41,160 bases of DNA, taken from Lachnospiraceae bacterium. GTDB lineage: Bacteria > Bacillota > Clostridia > Lachnospirales > Lachnospiraceae. The stretch spans positions 1 to 41,160 of the forward strand of contig JALERT010000092.1 in assembly GCA_022764445.1 (NCBI GenBank), written 5' to 3'. The position numbers and the translations under genes were made by a program. Every line of letters starts with the position of its first letter. The stretch's first letter is position 1. The notes beneath the pieces are model-generated. The model was not told the origin of the DNA. It worked only from the letters and a program-made list of their open reading frames with translations, and did no database searches. Below are positions 29,742 through 38,991 of this stretch, piece by piece.

Positions 29742-31226
29742 ATGGGGGAATTTAAAGAAAACGAGATTCAGAAACTTAGTCAGGACGAATTAAAGAAGCT
29801 TTTAAAGGATGTACGTGGAAAGCTTGCTTCACAACAACAGATAATAAAAGAAAAAAAGCTTCCTGTAATCGTCCTTGTGGAAGGCTTCGGCGCATCAGGT
29901 AAGGGAACTCTTATAAGTTACCTTATACGTGACCTTGATCCGAGATTTTTCAAGGTAATCCCTGTCAAGCCGCCTACAAAGGAAGAAAAGAGAAAGCCAT
30001 TTCTCTGCCGCCATATGGAGAATATTCCTGAGGCCGGTCAATTTGTCTTTCTTGATTCCGGCTGGATGGAAGAAACAGTATTTGATATGGTTGATGGAAA
30101 ATTTACAGACACAGAACTTAAACAGAGATTTCATGATATCAATATATTTGAAAGACAGCTTGTAGATAACGGTTATCTTGTCCTAAAGATATTTGTAGAT
30201 GTGTCTAAAGAAAATCAGGAAGCACGAATCAATAAGCTTCTTTCTGATAAAGATACAACCTGGCGTGTAAGTAAAAGAGATCTTGATGAGATAAAACACC
30301 ACAAGAAATATGAAAATGCTTTTTCTACATTTATCAGTGCCACTAATACAAAAAAAGCTCCATGGCATGTAATTGACAGCAGTAAGAAGGAGCTTGTTGA
30401 ACTTCAGGTATACCACCTTCTTGTTAATGGCATTGATAATGCAATCAGTCACCAAAATGAACCGGCAGATATACCTGACAATGTATTTCCACTTATTAAA
30501 ATGCCTAAATTAAGTGACGTTAATCTGGATGTATCTCTTACAAGAGAAGAGTATAAAACCAAGCTTAAGGCTGCTCAGAAGAAACTTAAAAATCTTCACA
30601 ATAAGATATACCGAATGGGTGTACCTGTAATAATAGCTTATGAAGGATGGGACGCAGCCGGAAAAGGCGGTAATATAAAACGCCTCACAAGTGCACTTGA
30701 CGCAAGAGGCTTCACAGTCCAACCAATAGCTTCACCTGATGTACATGAAAAGAACCGTCATTATCTGTGGAGATTCTATAAAAGGCTTCCAAAGACAGGT
30801 CATATCGCAATATTTGACCGAACTTGGTACGGACGTGTCATGGTTGAAAGACTTGAGGGCTTTTGCAGTGAAAATGACTGGCAGCGTGCATACAATGAAA
30901 TTAATGAATTTGAGAAAAATCTTTCTGACTGGGGTGCTGTAATAGTAAAATTCTGGATACATATTGACAAAGATACACAGCTTAAACGATTTAAAGAACG
31001 TGAACAGACACCTGAAAAGCAATGGAAGATAACAGATGAGGACTGGCGAAACCGTGAAAAATGGGATGATTATGAAGTTGCTGTAGATGAAATGCTTGCT
31101 AAGACAAGTACATCTTTTGCACCATGGCATATTATCCAGTCAAATGATAAGCTCTATGCAAGGATTCAGGCTATTAACATAGTAATAGATGCCATCGAAG
31201 CAAAACTTAAAGAAATTAAAAACTAG
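29742..31226 (+). CDS. pap: Two-domain PPK2-family polyphosphate:AMP phosphotransferase
   Basis: Two tandem PPK2 modules: VEGFGASGKGTLISYLI...FLDSGWMEE and YEGWDAAGKGGNIKRLT...IFDRTWYGRVMVERLEGF. Confidence 0.92.
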   Translation: MGEFKENEIQKLSQDELKKLLKDVRGKLASQQQIIKEKKLPVIVLVEGFGASGKGTLISYLIRDLDPRFFKVIPVKPPTKEEKRKPFLCRHMENIPEAGQFVFLDSGWMEETVFDMVDGKFTDTELKQRFHDINIFERQLVDNGYLVLKIFVDVSKENQEARINKLLSDKDTTWRVSKRDLDEIKHHKKYENAFSTFISATNTKKAPWHVIDSSKKELVELQVYHLLVNGIDNAISHQNEPADIPDNVFPLIKMPKLSDVNLDVSLTREEYKTKLKAAQKKLKNLHNKIYRMGVPVIIAYEGWDAAGKGGNIKRLTSALDARGFTVQPIASPDVHEKNRHYLWRFYKRLPKTGHIAIFDRTWYGRVMVERLEGFCSENDWQRAYNEINEFEKNLSDWGAVIVKFWIHIDKDTQLKRFKEREQTPEKQWKITDEDWRNREKWDDYEVAVDEMLAKTSTSFAPWHIIQSNDKLYARIQAINIVIDAIEAKLKEIKN

Positions 31227-31245
31227 TATGAATCACCCTAAATGC

Positions 31246-31376
31246 CGTACTGTTTCGCTGAGGATGCTTTTTTGAGAGTGCAGGTGTAAAAACGTAGGTC
31301 TACACTCCGTTTCGGTCCGTGCTAAACGTGTGCCATTGGCACACAGCACCGTAGCGGGCTACGCTGAGGCTTTTAT
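31246..31376. repeat. Multi-hairpin intergenic element downstream of pap
   Basis: GTGTA/TACAC; GTGCT..GTGTGCC-ATT-GGCACAC..AGCAC; CGTAGC-GG-GCTACG followed by T-rich CTTTTATTTT; CGCTGAGG near both ends. Confidence 0.7.
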
Positions 31377-31406
31377 TTTAACCATGATGTTTTATATGTG
31401 AAAATA

Positions 31407-31439
31407 GGAGCAGGCTCTAAAATATAAAGAGTCTGCTCC
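31407..31439 (-). terminator. Terminator downstream of DUF445 gene
   Basis: GGAGCAGgCTCtaaaatataaaGAGtCTGCTCC; minus strand followed by TATTTT. Confidence 0.75.
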
Positions 31440-31463
31440 ACAAAAAAATCCTTTTATGTCGTT

Positions 31464-31533
31464 CTATCTTGCAAAATTTAATCATTAGCGCATAACCTGA
31501 CAGCAAGTGTTAAGCTTTCGTCTGAACATTAAC
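31464..31533. repeat. Dispersed intergenic repeat, copy B
   Basis: CTATCTTGCAAAATTTAATCATTAGCGCATAACCTGACAGCAAGTGTTAAGC...; 56/70 identity to copy A, ungapped. Confidence 0.8.
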
Positions 31534-31560
31534 TATCGATATCATTATACCCCAAAATTT

Positions 31561-32448
31561 TTAAAAGAAGATATTAATAATGCCGATAACAGCACCTATA
31601 AGTGCTCCCAGATTAATAACTGCCTGAAGTTCATTCTTCATTACAGACATAACAAGTTCTTCTACCTCTTCCACATCCATATCATTAAGCTTCTGTTCGA
31701 CAATAGCTGAGATATTGATTTTTTTAATAATCTCATCTGCTTTATCATTTACAAAACCATCATATATTTCAGTAATGGCACCTTCAATCATATCTGTGCT
31801 TATGCCTACTGATTCAAGCATTTCATCAGGTGTTTTCTTCTCAATACTTTCGATTTCTTTAGATACGATTGGAATTATCTTTTCCTCTCCATGCTCGTCT
31901 ATATATTTATCAATTGCCTTCTTTAAAGGCTCCATAATTGACATAATTAAATCTTCATTAACAAACATTGCAAGCATAGTACCCTGAACCTTCTCAAGTA
32001 TTGCATCTTTTCCTGCATCCTTGATTATTGATGCTATGTCAGCCTCCTTTATGCCCTCTTCAATCTTATCACAGACTGTATCATATACTTTATCAATAAC
32101 CTCTCCATACTTTTCATCGCCCATATTACCTTTAAGTATCTCTTCTATTGTTCTGTCTGTTGTAACTAATCCCATAAGAGAACCGGTAATATTGGATTTC
32201 ATTTCTTCTGACTGCAAAACATCCTTTATATCATCAGAAGTAAAGAGTTTCTCACCTACTGCTTCACCTACTGCCTTTGCAATACGTGGCTGGTTTTTAG
32301 GAATTATACCCGGTGTAAACGGCAGCTTAACACTGCCAATCTTTACAGGATTTTTAGGTCTGAAAAGCATTTTGATTGCAATATAATTTGTACAATATCC
32401 TATAAGAGCACCTACAAGTATAGGCACAGCATACTTCAAAAATTCCAT
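31561..32448 (-). CDS. DUF445-family membrane protein
   Basis: LVGALIGYCTNYIAIKMLFRP...LPFTPGIIPKNQPRIAKAVGEAVGEKLFTSDDIKDVL and C-terminal hydrophobic GALIGAVIGIINIFF. Confidence 0.88.
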   Translation of the reverse strand: MEFLKYAVPILVGALIGYCTNYIAIKMLFRPKNPVKIGSVKLPFTPGIIPKNQPRIAKAVGEAVGEKLFTSDDIKDVLQSEEMKSNITGSLMGLVTTDRTIEEILKGNMGDEKYGEVIDKVYDTVCDKIEEGIKEADIASIIKDAGKDAILEKVQGTMLAMFVNEDLIMSIMEPLKKAIDKYIDEHGEEKIIPIVSKEIESIEKKTPDEMLESVGISTDMIEGAITEIYDGFVNDKADEIIKKINISAIVEQKLNDMDVEEVEELVMSVMKNELQAVINLGALIGAVIGIINIFF

Positions 32449-32450
32449 TA

Positions 32451-35400
32451 CTATTCCTCCGTTTTACTATCTTTAGTTCTATACTTTTCCTTATTTTCTT
32501 CCATCATCTTTTCTGCTCTCTTAACGGCATTATCAAACATATACTTATTATTTATATCAGGATTTTCCATATATGTATAACCAAAATACGCTGTTAAAGT
32601 ATTTTCATTATTATCACCATATTTTATTTGTGTAATACTTTCATTTAATAAATCTGCACATTCTTTAACTTCTTCCGGTGTACAGTCGGCCATTGCGACA
32701 ACAAATTCATCACCGCCGCTTCCATATCTTATGATAGAATTACTTATATCTAAGTTCTTTTTGATATTTTCAGCTACAGACTTCAATATTTTATCGCCTA
32801 TTTCACGACCATATCTTTCATTTATTTCTTTAAAGTTATACAGATCAATTATAATAAAACCTACTTTTTTTGCTATCATATTAAGACCATTGAATAAAAA
32901 GAGTAAATCTTCAAAATATTTTTTATTATATGTACCTGTAAGAACATCTAAATACATATCTCTGTGTTTTTCCTGCAAAAGTTTATAAAGATCTGCTTCT
33001 TCTTTTTTCACAGGCAGGTCATCGCGTTCAGATATTCTGCTTGCCACCTCAAGTACAAGAGATTCACAGTCATTTTCTTCTAACTTTACTTCAACTGGCT
33101 GAGATATAACATAAAATACATCATTCTTTATTAATTCAAACTTATTAAGAGCACAGTGACCACACACAGCACACATACTTGAACAGTTTTCACATCTTTC
33201 TTCCCTTCCCCATATTTTAAAGCACGAATAAGGAGTTTTATTAACACTTCCGTTTTCTTCGATATTTATGACAGAAGTACTTGTTGGATCTACAAGACGT
33301 ACAACATCAAATATCTTCATCATGAATTTCATTACTTCACGTATCTGTCCTAAAGTATACCCCTTAAGATTGACATTACCAGCAATATCTTCATCAGAAA
33401 CACTCACTTCTTTGTATTCACTTACAAGCGATCTAAACCTGCTGTTGTAATCTATTACATTGGCAACACGTTTCTTAACAGCTGCCGGGAGAAATGGTTT
33501 CGTAATGTAATCGTTTACACCATTGGCAAGCATATTTATCTGCATTGCTTCGTTATCTTCTGATGAGATTACTATAACCGGGATATCTGCCGCATTAGGA
33601 AGATTATTTTTCTGCACTAAAAATTCCTGCCCATTCATCCGTGGCATAATCATATCAAGAAGAATAGCTGCTACATTATTATAATTTTCCTTAAGAAGTT
33701 TAAGTCCTTCATCTCCGTCAGATGCTTCTATAATCTTGTACTCATCTTCGAAAAGATTCTTTATTATTTCCCTGCTCATCTCCATATCGTCGATTACAAG
33801 CAGGCTGTTTTGCATATTATTTTTATTATTTAAAACATTAAAGACTGTATTTAACTCTTTTTCAAGCATCTTCTCAGTGGTAACATCAGATAATGTTGCA
33901 CCAATAAGATGAGTCTTTCCTACAGTTCCAATATATATAAGACGAATATGCTCCCACCTACTTACACCATCAGGCATAACAAAAAGACATTCACATTCGC
34001 AGTTGCCTTTACTAATTACTACTTCGTCAAGAGCTGTAAGAAGCTTATACATTTCTTTATAGATAAGGAAAGAATCAAAACCTTTACTGCCATATTTATT
34101 ACTGAAAGCCTTATTCATTCTTAATATATCTATCTGTGAATTTTCATATTCTAATACTGCAAATGGGACTGATACACTTCTAAGTAACATACCTGACGAA
34201 GATTCAGATGACCATATCTCTTCCAAATCAGTTAATACATCTTCCGGTAAATCTTCTTTTTCTTCTACCTTATTGTGCTCTTTAATTAACTTCTCATAAT
34301 CATCAACAGGCATAGGTCTGGCATAATAATATCCCTGAACATATGTACATCCTATACTTTCAAGGAAATCTTTCTGTTCTTTTGTTTCTACACCTTCTAC
34401 TACAACAGGTATCCCAAGCCATCCTGCCATTCTTGCAACAGAAGCAAGAATTTTTTCACTTTTAACGTTATTATGACCTGTTGGAAGGAATTTCATATCT
34501 ATCTTAAGTATGTCAACATCTATATCTTTCAATGTATTGAGTGATGAATATCCGCTTCCAAAATCATCCATAAGGATAACAAATCCCTTATCCCGAAACT
34601 TCTTAATCGTATCTTTCATAAGATCAGGATTAGACATATATGCACTCTCAGTTATTTCAAGCTCTAAAAGTCTTTTTGGTATACCATACTTTTCGGTAAG
34701 CCCATCAATCTGTTCAACAATCATAGGGTTATACATACTAATCCTTGATATATTTACTGATACAGGGAATACGTCGTCCTGTGTCTTATACCACTTACTT
34801 AGAAGCTTGCATACACTCTCCCACATATAATAATCTAACTGCACTATAAGACCATTTTGTTCAAATACCGGTATAAATTCCCCAGGTGAAACCATTCCCC
34901 ACTCAGGATGTTTCCATCTTACAAGAGCTTCCGCACCACATGGCTCATTTGTTTCAAGCTTGTACTTAGGCTGAAGATAAACAACAAACTGCCTTTTCTC
35001 TAAAGCTTCCTGCATTTCATTTGTAAGTCTTTGTGCCTTTTCTTCCATCTCGTTCATCTTACTGTCATAATAAACGAAAACAGTATTGATATTATCCTTA
35101 CACTTTCTTGAAGCTTCTACAGTATGAGAATACATCTCTTCCATGTCTTCATAATGATTTTCCACCACATAAAGACCAAATGACGCTTTTATCCTATATG
35201 ATTTATTCATATTCTGAAGCTTTTTCTCTGCTTCCACAAGTTCGCTTTCAATCTTTTCCTTACGATAAGGAACACAGACACAAAATACATCTGATTCAAT
35301 TCTTCCATATGAATACATCTTTACATTATGACTTTCAAGCTCTACTTCAATCTGTTTTGCTACGCTTATCAAAAGCTCATTACCAGCTCCACTTCCAAAT

Positions 35401-35945
35401 GAGGAATTATAAAGTCTGAAATGATCTATATCAAATCTTATAAGTACAAATGTTTCATCAGGATATCTCTTTAAAAGTAATGATGTACTTTTCATGAAAT
35501 ACTGTCTGTTGTAAACACCTGTAAGCGTATCTTTCTCCGCAAGATTACGCACTCTTCTCATAAGATTATTTTTACCTCTGCTTATAATATTACTAAGACG
35601 AAGTTTTAGTATAATTGGGTTATATGGCTTTACAATAAAGTCCCATGCTCCCTTCTTAAGACATCTGCTTTCAATCTCATCATCATAATCACCTGTTGCA
35701 ATAAGAATTGGAAGATTGTTATATATTTTTTCTGCCGATAAAATTTCAAGCAGTTCCTCTCCACCCATTTTAGGCATTATTAAATCTAAAATAACTGCTG
35801 ATAATTCCAGATAATTATCACGAATTATATTTAATGCTTCATCACCATCCGATGCCTGCAGGACATCATATTCATCTTCAAGCATCTCAAATAATATATC
35901 ACGATTTATAGGGTTGTCCTCTACTATCAGAACTTTATCCTTCAT
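32451..35945 (-). CDS. Multidomain signalling protein: REC-(degenerate GGDEF)-EAL-PAS-like-REC-Cys-rich PAS-like-GGDEF
   Basis: KVLIVEDNPINRD...AVILDLIMPKMGG; degenerate YGRIESDVF; EALVRWKHPEWGMV, MDDFGSGYSSL, LKIDMKF; second REC AAILLDMIMPRMNGQ; RCENCSSMCAVCGHC; IRYGSGGDEFVVAM. Confidence 0.93.
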   Translation of the reverse strand: MKDKVLIVEDNPINRDILFEMLEDEYDVLQASDGDEALNIIRDNYLELSAVILDLIMPKMGGEELLEILSAEKIYNNLPILIATGDYDDEIESRCLKKGAWDFIVKPYNPIILKLRLSNIISRGKNNLMRRVRNLAEKDTLTGVYNRQYFMKSTSLLLKRYPDETFVLIRFDIDHFRLYNSSFGSGAGNELLISVAKQIEVELESHNVKMYSYGRIESDVFCVCVPYRKEKIESELVEAEKKLQNMNKSYRIKASFGLYVVENHYEDMEEMYSHTVEASRKCKDNINTVFVYYDSKMNEMEEKAQRLTNEMQEALEKRQFVVYLQPKYKLETNEPCGAEALVRWKHPEWGMVSPGEFIPVFEQNGLIVQLDYYMWESVCKLLSKWYKTQDDVFPVSVNISRISMYNPMIVEQIDGLTEKYGIPKRLLELEITESAYMSNPDLMKDTIKKFRDKGFVILMDDFGSGYSSLNTLKDIDVDILKIDMKFLPTGHNNVKSEKILASVARMAGWLGIPVVVEGVETKEQKDFLESIGCTYVQGYYYARPMPVDDYEKLIKEHNKVEEKEDLPEDVLTDLEEIWSSESSSGMLLRSVSVPFAVLEYENSQIDILRMNKAFSNKYGSKGFDSFLIYKEMYKLLTALDEVVISKGNCECECLFVMPDGVSRWEHIRLIYIGTVGKTHLIGATLSDVTTEKMLEKELNTVFNVLNNKNNMQNSLLVIDDMEMSREIIKNLFEDEYKIIEASDGDEGLKLLKENYNNVAAILLDMIMPRMNGQEFLVQKNNLPNAADIPVIVISSEDNEAMQINMLANGVNDYITKPFLPAAVKKRVANVIDYNSRFRSLVSEYKEVSVSDEDIAGNVNLKGYTLGQIREVMKFMMKIFDVVRLVDPTSTSVINIEENGSVNKTPYSCFKIWGREERCENCSSMCAVCGHCALNKFELIKNDVFYVISQPVEVKLEENDCESLVLEVASRISERDDLPVKKEEADLYKLLQEKHRDMYLDVLTGTYNKKYFEDLLFLFNGLNMIAKKVGFIIIDLYNFKEINERYGREIGDKILKSVAENIKKNLDISNSIIRYGSGGDEFVVAMADCTPEEVKECADLLNESITQIKYGDNNENTLTAYFGYTYMENPDINNKYMFDNAVKRAEKMMEENKEKYRTKDSKTEE

Positions 35946-35986
35946 GGTTGTTCCTCCTGTGTAATTAATATATCTATAAATGGTCA

Positions 35987-36066
35987 GGGTCCCCCCTTCT
36001 GACAAGTGGTACAATGTAAGTCACAAGGAATCCACCCATCTTCGATGGGTCCCTCCTTCTGACAAG
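35987..36066. repeat. 60-bp-period partial tandem repeat
   Basis: GGGTCCCCCCTTCTGACAAG (35987-36006) and GGGTCCCTCCTTCTGACAAG (36047-36066), 19/20 identical and exactly 60 bp apart. Confidence 0.85.
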
Positions 36067-36140
36067 AATTATATCATATTTTTAAGATATAGATATATCA
36101 AAATACACCTTTATATGCACTATAAATTCCTTAAATCCCC

Positions 36141-38000
36141 TTATTCTAAAAAGTCAAGCAGTATATTATATAACTCGTCGGGTTCTACGGGTTTGGCAAG
36201 ATGGGCGTTCATTCCTGCCTCTATGGATTTTTCACGGTCTTCTTCAAATGCATTGGCAGTCATTGCAATAATAGGAATATCATCTGCATCCTCTTTTTCC
36301 TGATTTCTTATTGTCTTTGCAGCCTGCAAACCACTGACTCTAGGCATACGCACATCCATCAGAATTGCATCATATGTATATGCGGGGTTAGACTTGTATA
36401 ACATGACAGCCTCTTTTCCATCGCAGGCATGTTCGACGATAATACCACATTTTTCAAGAATTTTTATGGCGATAGTCGCATTCTGTGGATTGTCCTCGGC
36501 AAGAAGCACTTTTTTCCCACGCAGTTTCTCAAAATCCCTCTCTTCTTCTTTTTCTATGCTGTATGGCTCATTTACATCTACAACTCTATATTCATATATG
36601 TATACGAGCGTAAATATAGAACCTATGCCAAGTTCACTCTCTACCGTTATGTCTCCACCCATTTCTCTTGCTATATTTCTGGAAATGGTAAGACCAAGAC
36701 CTGTTCCCTGAATAGATGATGTCCCTGCTATTCGTTCCTGCTCAAATGGATTAAAAATCCTTTTCAAAAACTCTTTACTCATACCACATCCATTATCTTT
36801 TACCTTAATAATCTCTTTAGCATAGCGGTCATCTTCTACGACTCTTTCATATGATAAACTGACATATCCATTTTCATCCGTAAATTTACATGCATTACTA
36901 AGGATATTCATAATCATTCTTTTCATTTTCTGTGGGTCAACATAACCCTCAAAATTAAATGGCTGATTGAAAACATCATCATATTCAAAAGTTATGTTTT
37001 TGGCACTCATCATGGGTTTTATCATGTTTAACATAGGTATAATAACCTCAGCAGGATCTACCCACTCCCTTTTCATATCTTCTTTGCCATTATCTATACG
37101 GCTCATCTCAAGGATATCATTAAGTATTCCAAGCAGATATTCACTTGACTCACCTATCTGTTTTATGTACTCAGAAGCAACAGAATTTTCTTCAACTTCA
37201 TCTGCTACAAGTCTTGTCATTCCAAGTATCGCGTTCATTGGTGTACGGATTTCGTGACTCATATTGGCAAGAAACTTTGACTTTGCTTCGTTGGCTTTTC
37301 TCTCTGTCTCTAGCGCCACACTCTGCTGCAATGCTTTTTCCCTTTCTTTTTTTGCTTCAAGCGCCTGCCTGTAATATCTTTCATTCTGCTCAAGAAGTTC
37401 CTGCAGCTTTTGTGTATTCTCTTTTATCTTATTTTTCTCGAGAAGCTCATTTATACGGCTTCGCCCAACAACATACCCAACAAATAACGCTATGAATAAA
37501 CATGTTATCAGATGAAAACAGTCATCATAAAAAAGTTCCCTGCTTCTTATATGATAAGACGTCACAAGATACATACATCCTGTAGTGATATATATACCCA
37601 GTGACAGCGGCAGTCTTCCGTTAATTATAGCTGACAATGCCACCATATATACTGTAAAGTAACCACCCCTGCTGTTAGGAGAAAGATATATACCATCTAT
37701 GCTCGCAGCTATAAACATACCAAAAAAAATAAATACTATTGATAATGTACCTACGTGTTTTACATAACGCAGTCTGGTATTTAAAATGACAGCAAAGAAT
37801 GAGAAAAAAATAACATATGCAAAATCTATCTTAACATATTTATCCTCAAAGTCATAAATCATAGCACACAGATACAATAACGTCATTGCTATGGAAAATG
37901 TACTCATATTCCTGATATTAATATCATACAGTTCATCTCTAACAAGATCATACTTTTCTTTATCAAAACCATACATAAATAATCTTTTTATTTTATTCAT
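36141..38000 (-). CDS. Hybrid sensor histidine kinase/response regulator with N-terminal TM sensor
   Basis: Multiple TM helices; FLANMSHEIRTPMNAILGMTRL; NILSNACKFT; VKDNGCGMSKEFLKRIFNPFEQ; GTGLGLTIS; C-terminal REC KVLLAEDNPQNATIA...DAILMDVRMPRVSGL. Confidence 0.94.
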   Translation of the reverse strand: MNKIKRLFMYGFDKEKYDLVRDELYDINIRNMSTFSIAMTLLYLCAMIYDFEDKYVKIDFAYVIFFSFFAVILNTRLRYVKHVGTLSIVFIFFGMFIAASIDGIYLSPNSRGGYFTVYMVALSAIINGRLPLSLGIYITTGCMYLVTSYHIRSRELFYDDCFHLITCLFIALFVGYVVGRSRINELLEKNKIKENTQKLQELLEQNERYYRQALEAKKEREKALQQSVALETERKANEAKSKFLANMSHEIRTPMNAILGMTRLVADEVEENSVASEYIKQIGESSEYLLGILNDILEMSRIDNGKEDMKREWVDPAEVIIPMLNMIKPMMSAKNITFEYDDVFNQPFNFEGYVDPQKMKRMIMNILSNACKFTDENGYVSLSYERVVEDDRYAKEIIKVKDNGCGMSKEFLKRIFNPFEQERIAGTSSIQGTGLGLTISRNIAREMGGDITVESELGIGSIFTLVYIYEYRVVDVNEPYSIEKEEERDFEKLRGKKVLLAEDNPQNATIAIKILEKCGIIVEHACDGKEAVMLYKSNPAYTYDAILMDVRMPRVSGLQAAKTIRNQEKEDADDIPIIAMTANAFEEDREKSIEAGMNAHLAKPVEPDELYNILLDFLE

Positions 38001-38058
38001 TCTCTCAACCCCTTTTGTCAAATCCCTGATGTCATTTTTATTTTTTCATTTTCTGATT

Positions 38059-38925
38059 TCACCCTTTTTTATTTTTCAATATACTCAAATACAGCTCTTC
38101 CAGACTCCCATCTGCAGGAACAGCCTCCTCGCATGGTTTCTCATCACTGACAATTCGCAGAAGCACCCCATCTTTATGACGCTGCATCTTGCACTCTTTG
38201 TACTGAGTCCTCAGCTGTTTTATTTTGTTGTTATCGCGTAGTGTACATTCCCATACATGATTCGCCGCCATCTTCATAGCATCCTCCATGGATACATTCA
38301 TACAAATAACACCTTTGTTTAAAATTACAACCCTGTCTGCAATATCTTCCACATCAGACACAATATGGCTGGCAAATATTATTATTTTATTCTCAGCAAG
38401 TTCCATCAAGAGATTTTTTAAATTAAGACGTTCATTTGGATCCAGCCCCACAGTAGGCTCATCCAGAATAAGAATCTGCGGATCATTTAATAATGCCTGT
38501 GCAATATTCACTCTCTGTTTCATCCCACCGGAAAGTTCTTTCATCTTTTTTTCTTTTTCTCCCCAAAGTGCCACCGTTTCCAAGCACTTCTTAATTGCTT
38601 CTCCATTCACAGGGATATCTTTCAGTCCCGCCATATACTGCATAAATTTATACACTGTGTAATTAGGATAATATCCTGCTCTCTGAGGCGCATACCCCAA
38701 TTTTGACCTGTATTCTTCACCCATCTCAAAGATATCTGCACCGTCATACATTATACTGCCGGCTACTGGCTGTTCCACAGTACAAATCATACGAATTGTG
38801 GTAGATTTACCCGCCCCATTCGGTCCCAGAAAACCATAAAGTCCATTTTCGAAAATAATATCCATATCCTTTATGATTAGCTTATCACCATACTGCTGTC
38901 TTATTTTTTTCAATTCCAGTCGCAT
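38059..38925 (-). CDS. ABC transporter ATP-binding protein
   Basis: GFLGPNGAGKSTTIRMI, ELSGGMKQRVNIAQALL, ILILDEPTVGLDP, FASHIVSD. Start trimmed to MRLELKKIRQQYG. Confidence 0.93.
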   Translation of the reverse strand: MRLELKKIRQQYGDKLIIKDMDIIFENGLYGFLGPNGAGKSTTIRMICTVEQPVAGSIMYDGADIFEMGEEYRSKLGYAPQRAGYYPNYTVYKFMQYMAGLKDIPVNGEAIKKCLETVALWGEKEKKMKELSGGMKQRVNIAQALLNDPQILILDEPTVGLDPNERLNLKNLLMELAENKIIIFASHIVSDVEDIADRVVILNKGVICMNVSMEDAMKMAANHVWECTLRDNNKIKQLRTQYKECKMQRHKDGVLLRIVSDEKPCEEAVPADGSLEELYLSILKNKKG

Positions 38926-38991
38926 ATAACCCTCTCCTTGTATAATAATGTATTGGCTGTTTTGCTTGCCTATTTTTAATAACACTACTTA

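Noticed and set aside
16641-31533. CRISPR array for the short repeats
   Set aside because: Only three diverged copies kilobases apart, with no regular spacing and no cas genes.
35980-36303. 107-aa ORF with VPPSDK repeats
   Set aside because: Arises from the 60-bp non-coding repeat and then reads antisense through the hybrid kinase gene; no SD or family support.
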